Shown one piece after another: positions 12,886 through 15,133 of a stretch of 15,133 nucleotides of DNA. How positions within the stretch are numbered: position 1 is the stretch's first letter; the number at the start of each line of letters is the position of its first letter. The notes under the pieces are model-generated. The model was not told the DNA's origin and did not search any database. It saw only the letters and a program-made list of their open reading frames with translations. Origin of the DNA: DATFPQ01 sp035264765 (GTDB taxonomy: Bacteria; Actinomycetota; Actinomycetes; Actinomycetales; Angustibacteraceae); contig DATFPQ010000114.1 of assembly GCA_035264765.1 (NCBI GenBank), forward strand, positions 1-15,133, given 5' to 3'. Position numbers and translations under genes: made by a program.

Positions 12886-14199
12886 GTGCACGAGGCGGCG
12901 AAGCGGCGCCCGGCGTCGCCGTGGGCGATGCTGGGCGAGGACGCCGACTTCCGGCGGTACTTCACCGCCCGGCTGGTGTCACTGGCCGGCGCGGTCGTCA
13001 CCGCGGTCGCCATGCCGGTGCTGGTCTACCGGATGTCCGGGTCCCCCCTGCTCACCGCGGCCGTCACGGCGCTGGAGGCGCTGCCGTACCTGCTGATCGG
13101 CCTGCTCGCGGGCGCGCTCTCCGACCGCTGGGACCGTCAGCGGGTCATGGTCAGCTCCGACCTGGTCAACGCCGTGCTGATCGGCTCGGTGCCGGTGGCG
13201 GCGTGGCTCGACCTGCTCACCGTGCCGCACGTGCTCGTGGCCGCGTTCGCTTCCCAGGCGGTGTTCACATTCTTCGACGGCGCCAACTTCGGCGCCCTGC
13301 CCGTGCTGGTGGGACGCGACCGCGTGCCGTCGGCGAACGCCGTGGTGTGGTCGGCGGCGAGCACGGTGGAGGTGGTGGCGCCGCCGTTGGCGGCGACCGG
13401 CATCGCGGTGGTCGGCCCGGCGACGCTCTTGGTCGTGGACGCGCTGAGCTTCGTCGCCTCCGCTCTGCTGGTGCGCGCCATCGGCCGGGCGCTGCACGAC
13501 ACCGGCCGCGAGCGCGGTGCGACGACGGTCCGTGCGGTCGGCGCGGACGTCGTCGAGGGACTGCGCTTCCTGCTGGCCCACCCGGGCGTGCGGACCATGA
13601 CCTTCGTGGGGACGCTGCAGTCCGCGGCCGGCGGCGGGTTCGTCGCGCTCATGGTGGTGTGGGCGGACCGGGTGCTCGGCATCGGGACGTCCGGGGTCCG
13701 CTTCGGGGTGCTCTTCGGCGTCTGGGGCCTCGGCGGCGCGGCCGCGGCGCTGGTGCTGCCACGTCTGCTCCGGCTCACGACCCCGGCCCGGCTGTGCCTG
13801 CTGGCCGTCCCGATGTCGGCCCTGCTCGGAGTGCTGACCGCCCGCGCAGCGGACTGGCGGCTGGCCTGCCTGGGCCTGGCCGGCTGGAGCGTGGCCTACC
13901 AGCTGGTGATCGTCAACTCGGTGTCGTACCGGCAGCAGGTGACGCCGGAGCCCCTGCTCGGGCGGGTCAACACCGCGGGCCGGATGCTGTCGTGGGGCGT
14001 GGGATGGACCGGTGGGGCCGTCGTCGCGGGCGCCCTCAGCACGCGCATCGGCGTGTCGTCGGCCCTGCTCGTCATGACCTTGCTGATCGCGCCGGCCGCG
14101 GTGCTCGCCTGGACCTCGCCGCTACGCCGATACACGGGTGAAGTGGCTGCCCCCGGCTCGCTAGGCTCGGCGGGACCCCCAACCGAGGAGCTCTCGTGA
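12886..14199 (+). CDS. MFS transporter (EntS/macrolide-efflux-like)
   Basis: This 437-residue polytopic membrane protein of the major facilitator superfamily has a short cytoplasmic N-terminus, hydrophobic stretches consistent with about 10-12 membrane helices, and the loop 2-3 signature GALSDRWDRQRVM (76-88). The late segment VTPEPLLGRVNTAGRML (352-368) is typical of the MFS_3 group that contains EntS and macrolide exporters, suggesting drug or siderophore efflux; the substrate is unknown. The GTG at 12886 is chosen because GAGGGGG ends 6 bases upstream and the conserved region begins soon after; a longer frame from 12694 would overlap the decayed gene and has a low-complexity N-terminus. 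The stop overlaps the proS start (GTGA), so the two genes are coupled. Confidence 0.88.
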   Translation: MHEAAKRRPASPWAMLGEDADFRRYFTARLVSLAGAVVTAVAMPVLVYRMSGSPLLTAAVTALEALPYLLIGLLAGALSDRWDRQRVMVSSDLVNAVLIGSVPVAAWLDLLTVPHVLVAAFASQAVFTFFDGANFGALPVLVGRDRVPSANAVVWSAASTVEVVAPPLAATGIAVVGPATLLVVDALSFVASALLVRAIGRALHDTGRERGATTVRAVGADVVEGLRFLLAHPGVRTMTFVGTLQSAAGGGFVALMVVWADRVLGIGTSGVRFGVLFGVWGLGGAAAALVLPRLLRLTTPARLCLLAVPMSALLGVLTARAADWRLACLGLAGWSVAYQLVIVNSVSYRQQVTPEPLLGRVNTAGRMLSWGVGWTGGAVVAGALSTRIGVSSALLVMTLLIAPAAVLAWTSPLRRYTGEVAAPGSLGSAGPPTEELS

Positions 14200-15133
14200 T
14201 CCTGCGCCTGTCGTCGCTGTTCCTGCGCACCCTGCGCGAGGACCCGGCGGACGCCGAGGTCCCCAGCCACCGCCTGCTGGTGCGGGCAGGCTACATCCGG
14301 CGCGCGGCACCGGGTATCTACAGCTGGCTGCCGCTGGGCCTGCGGGTGCTGCGCAACGTGGAGCGGGTCATCCGCGAGGAGATGGACGCCTCGGGCGCCC
14401 AGGAGCTGCAGTTCCCGGCGCTCCTGCCGCGGGAGCCCTACGACCAGTCCGGCCGGTGGACGGAGTACGGCGACAACATCTTCCGGCTCAAGGACCGCAA
14501 GGGCGCCGACTACCTGCTCGGCCCGACGCACGAGGAGATGTTCACCCTCGCGGTCAAGGACCTGTACTCCTCCTACAAGGACCTGCCGGTCTCGCTGTAC
14601 CAGATCCAGACGAAGTACCGGGACGAGGCCCGGCCGCGGGCCGGTCTGCTGCGCGGGCGCGAGTTCATCATGAAGGACTCGTACTCGTTCGACGTCGACG
14701 ACGAGGGGCTGCGGCGCTCCTACGACAACCATCGCGCGGCCTACGTCCGGATCTTCGACCGGCTCGGCATGGCCTACGTGATCGTCGCGGCGATGTCCGG
14801 TGCGATGGGAGGCAGCGCCAGCGAGGAGTTCCTCGCCCCGGCCGAGAACGGCGAGGACACCTACGTCCGCTGCACCCGGTGCGACTACGCGGCCAACGTC
14901 GAGGCGGTCCGGGTGCCCGTACCCGCGCCGGTCAGCTGGGACGGCGCACCGCCGGCGCAGGTCGAGGACACCCCGGACACCCCGACCATCGACACCCTCG
15001 TCGACCTGCTCCAGCGGCAGTACCCGCGCGAGGACCGCCCGTGGACCCCGGCAGACACGCTCAAGAACGTGCTGGTCGTGGTGCGCCACCCGGACGGCAG
15101 CCGCGAGCCGCTGGCCATCGGCGTGCCCGGTGA
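14196..15133 (+). CDS. proS: Prolyl-tRNA synthetase, N-terminal part (cut by window end)
   Basis: The first 312 residues of a bacterial-type class II prolyl-tRNA synthetase are present, which joins proline to tRNA-Pro. Visible features are GYIRRAAPGIYSWLPLGLRV (32-51, motif 1 region), the proline-binding TXE triad Thr111-His-Glu113 in GPTHEE, motif 2 around KYRDEARPRAGLLRGREFIM (140-159), and SGAMGGSASEEF (201-212). The stretch after ~225 is the beginning of the inserted editing domain that removes Ala-tRNA-Pro, so this is the ProS form with editing. The start GTG has GAGGAG 5 bases upstream and overlaps the MFS stop codon. The frame is open to the last base. In mycobacteria proS also follows a transporter gene (efpA), though of a different MFS subfamily. 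Confidence 0.97.
   Translation, partial: MILRLSSLFLRTLREDPADAEVPSHRLLVRAGYIRRAAPGIYSWLPLGLRVLRNVERVIREEMDASGAQELQFPALLPREPYDQSGRWTEYGDNIFRLKDRKGADYLLGPTHEEMFTLAVKDLYSSYKDLPVSLYQIQTKYRDEARPRAGLLRGREFIMKDSYSFDVDDEGLRRSYDNHRAAYVRIFDRLGMAYVIVAAMSGAMGGSASEEFLAPAENGEDTYVRCTRCDYAANVEAVRVPVPAPVSWDGAPPAQVEDTPDTPTIDTLVDLLQRQYPREDRPWTPADTLKNVLVVVRHPDGSREPLAIGVPG

Overview
The window is about 15 kb of very GC-rich, densely packed DNA with many GTG starts and 4-base GTGA gene overlaps. This fits an actinobacterium. The order dxr - site-2 protease - ispG - GNAT acetyltransferase is the one known from Mycobacterium tuberculosis (Rv2870c-Rv2867c), and proS lies a little further on. I cannot assign genus or family with confidence.

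Left part (1-6816), nitrogen and semialdehyde catabolism. It holds the 3' part of an mmsA-type CoA-acylating aldehyde dehydrogenase (+), then an agmatinase/guanidinobutyrase-family ureohydrolase (+). Two class III aminotransferase genes, one of unknown substrate and one gabT, run convergently on the minus strand. Divergent from gabT are a 73-residue biotin/lipoyl carrier protein and gabD (+). Ureohydrolase, GabT and GabD would together turn a guanidino acid into urea and succinate. MmsA and the second aminotransferase also allow a beta-alanine/malonate-semialdehyde reading. No transcriptional regulator gene is visible, but the control regions carry CTAGNNT -10 elements and dyads.

Middle part (6813-11727), conserved housekeeping block. 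dxr starts inside the gabD stop codon and rip1/rseP starts inside the dxr stop codon. After a structured 175-base gap with a promoter-like element and a small upstream ORF come ispG and a GNAT acetyltransferase. Two MEP-pathway enzymes are therefore in a block whose first two genes are apparently continuous with the gabD transcript.

Right part (11728-15133). A decayed minus-strand gene of the AbiEi-antitoxin-like/DUF559 family has an in-frame amber codon and a 3' frameshift, and is bracketed by repeats containing CCTGTC. After a nested dyad comes an MFS transporter gene, whose stop codon overlaps the start of proS (prolyl-tRNA synthetase, cut by the window end).

The signals least explained by the genes are a symmetric array of four 19-base units between the ureohydrolase and the first aminotransferase, three competing hairpins plus a leaderless-type promoter before the ureohydrolase gene, a small ORF before ispG, and the repeats around the broken DUF559 gene. 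No tRNA, rRNA, CRISPR array or complete insertion sequence was seen.
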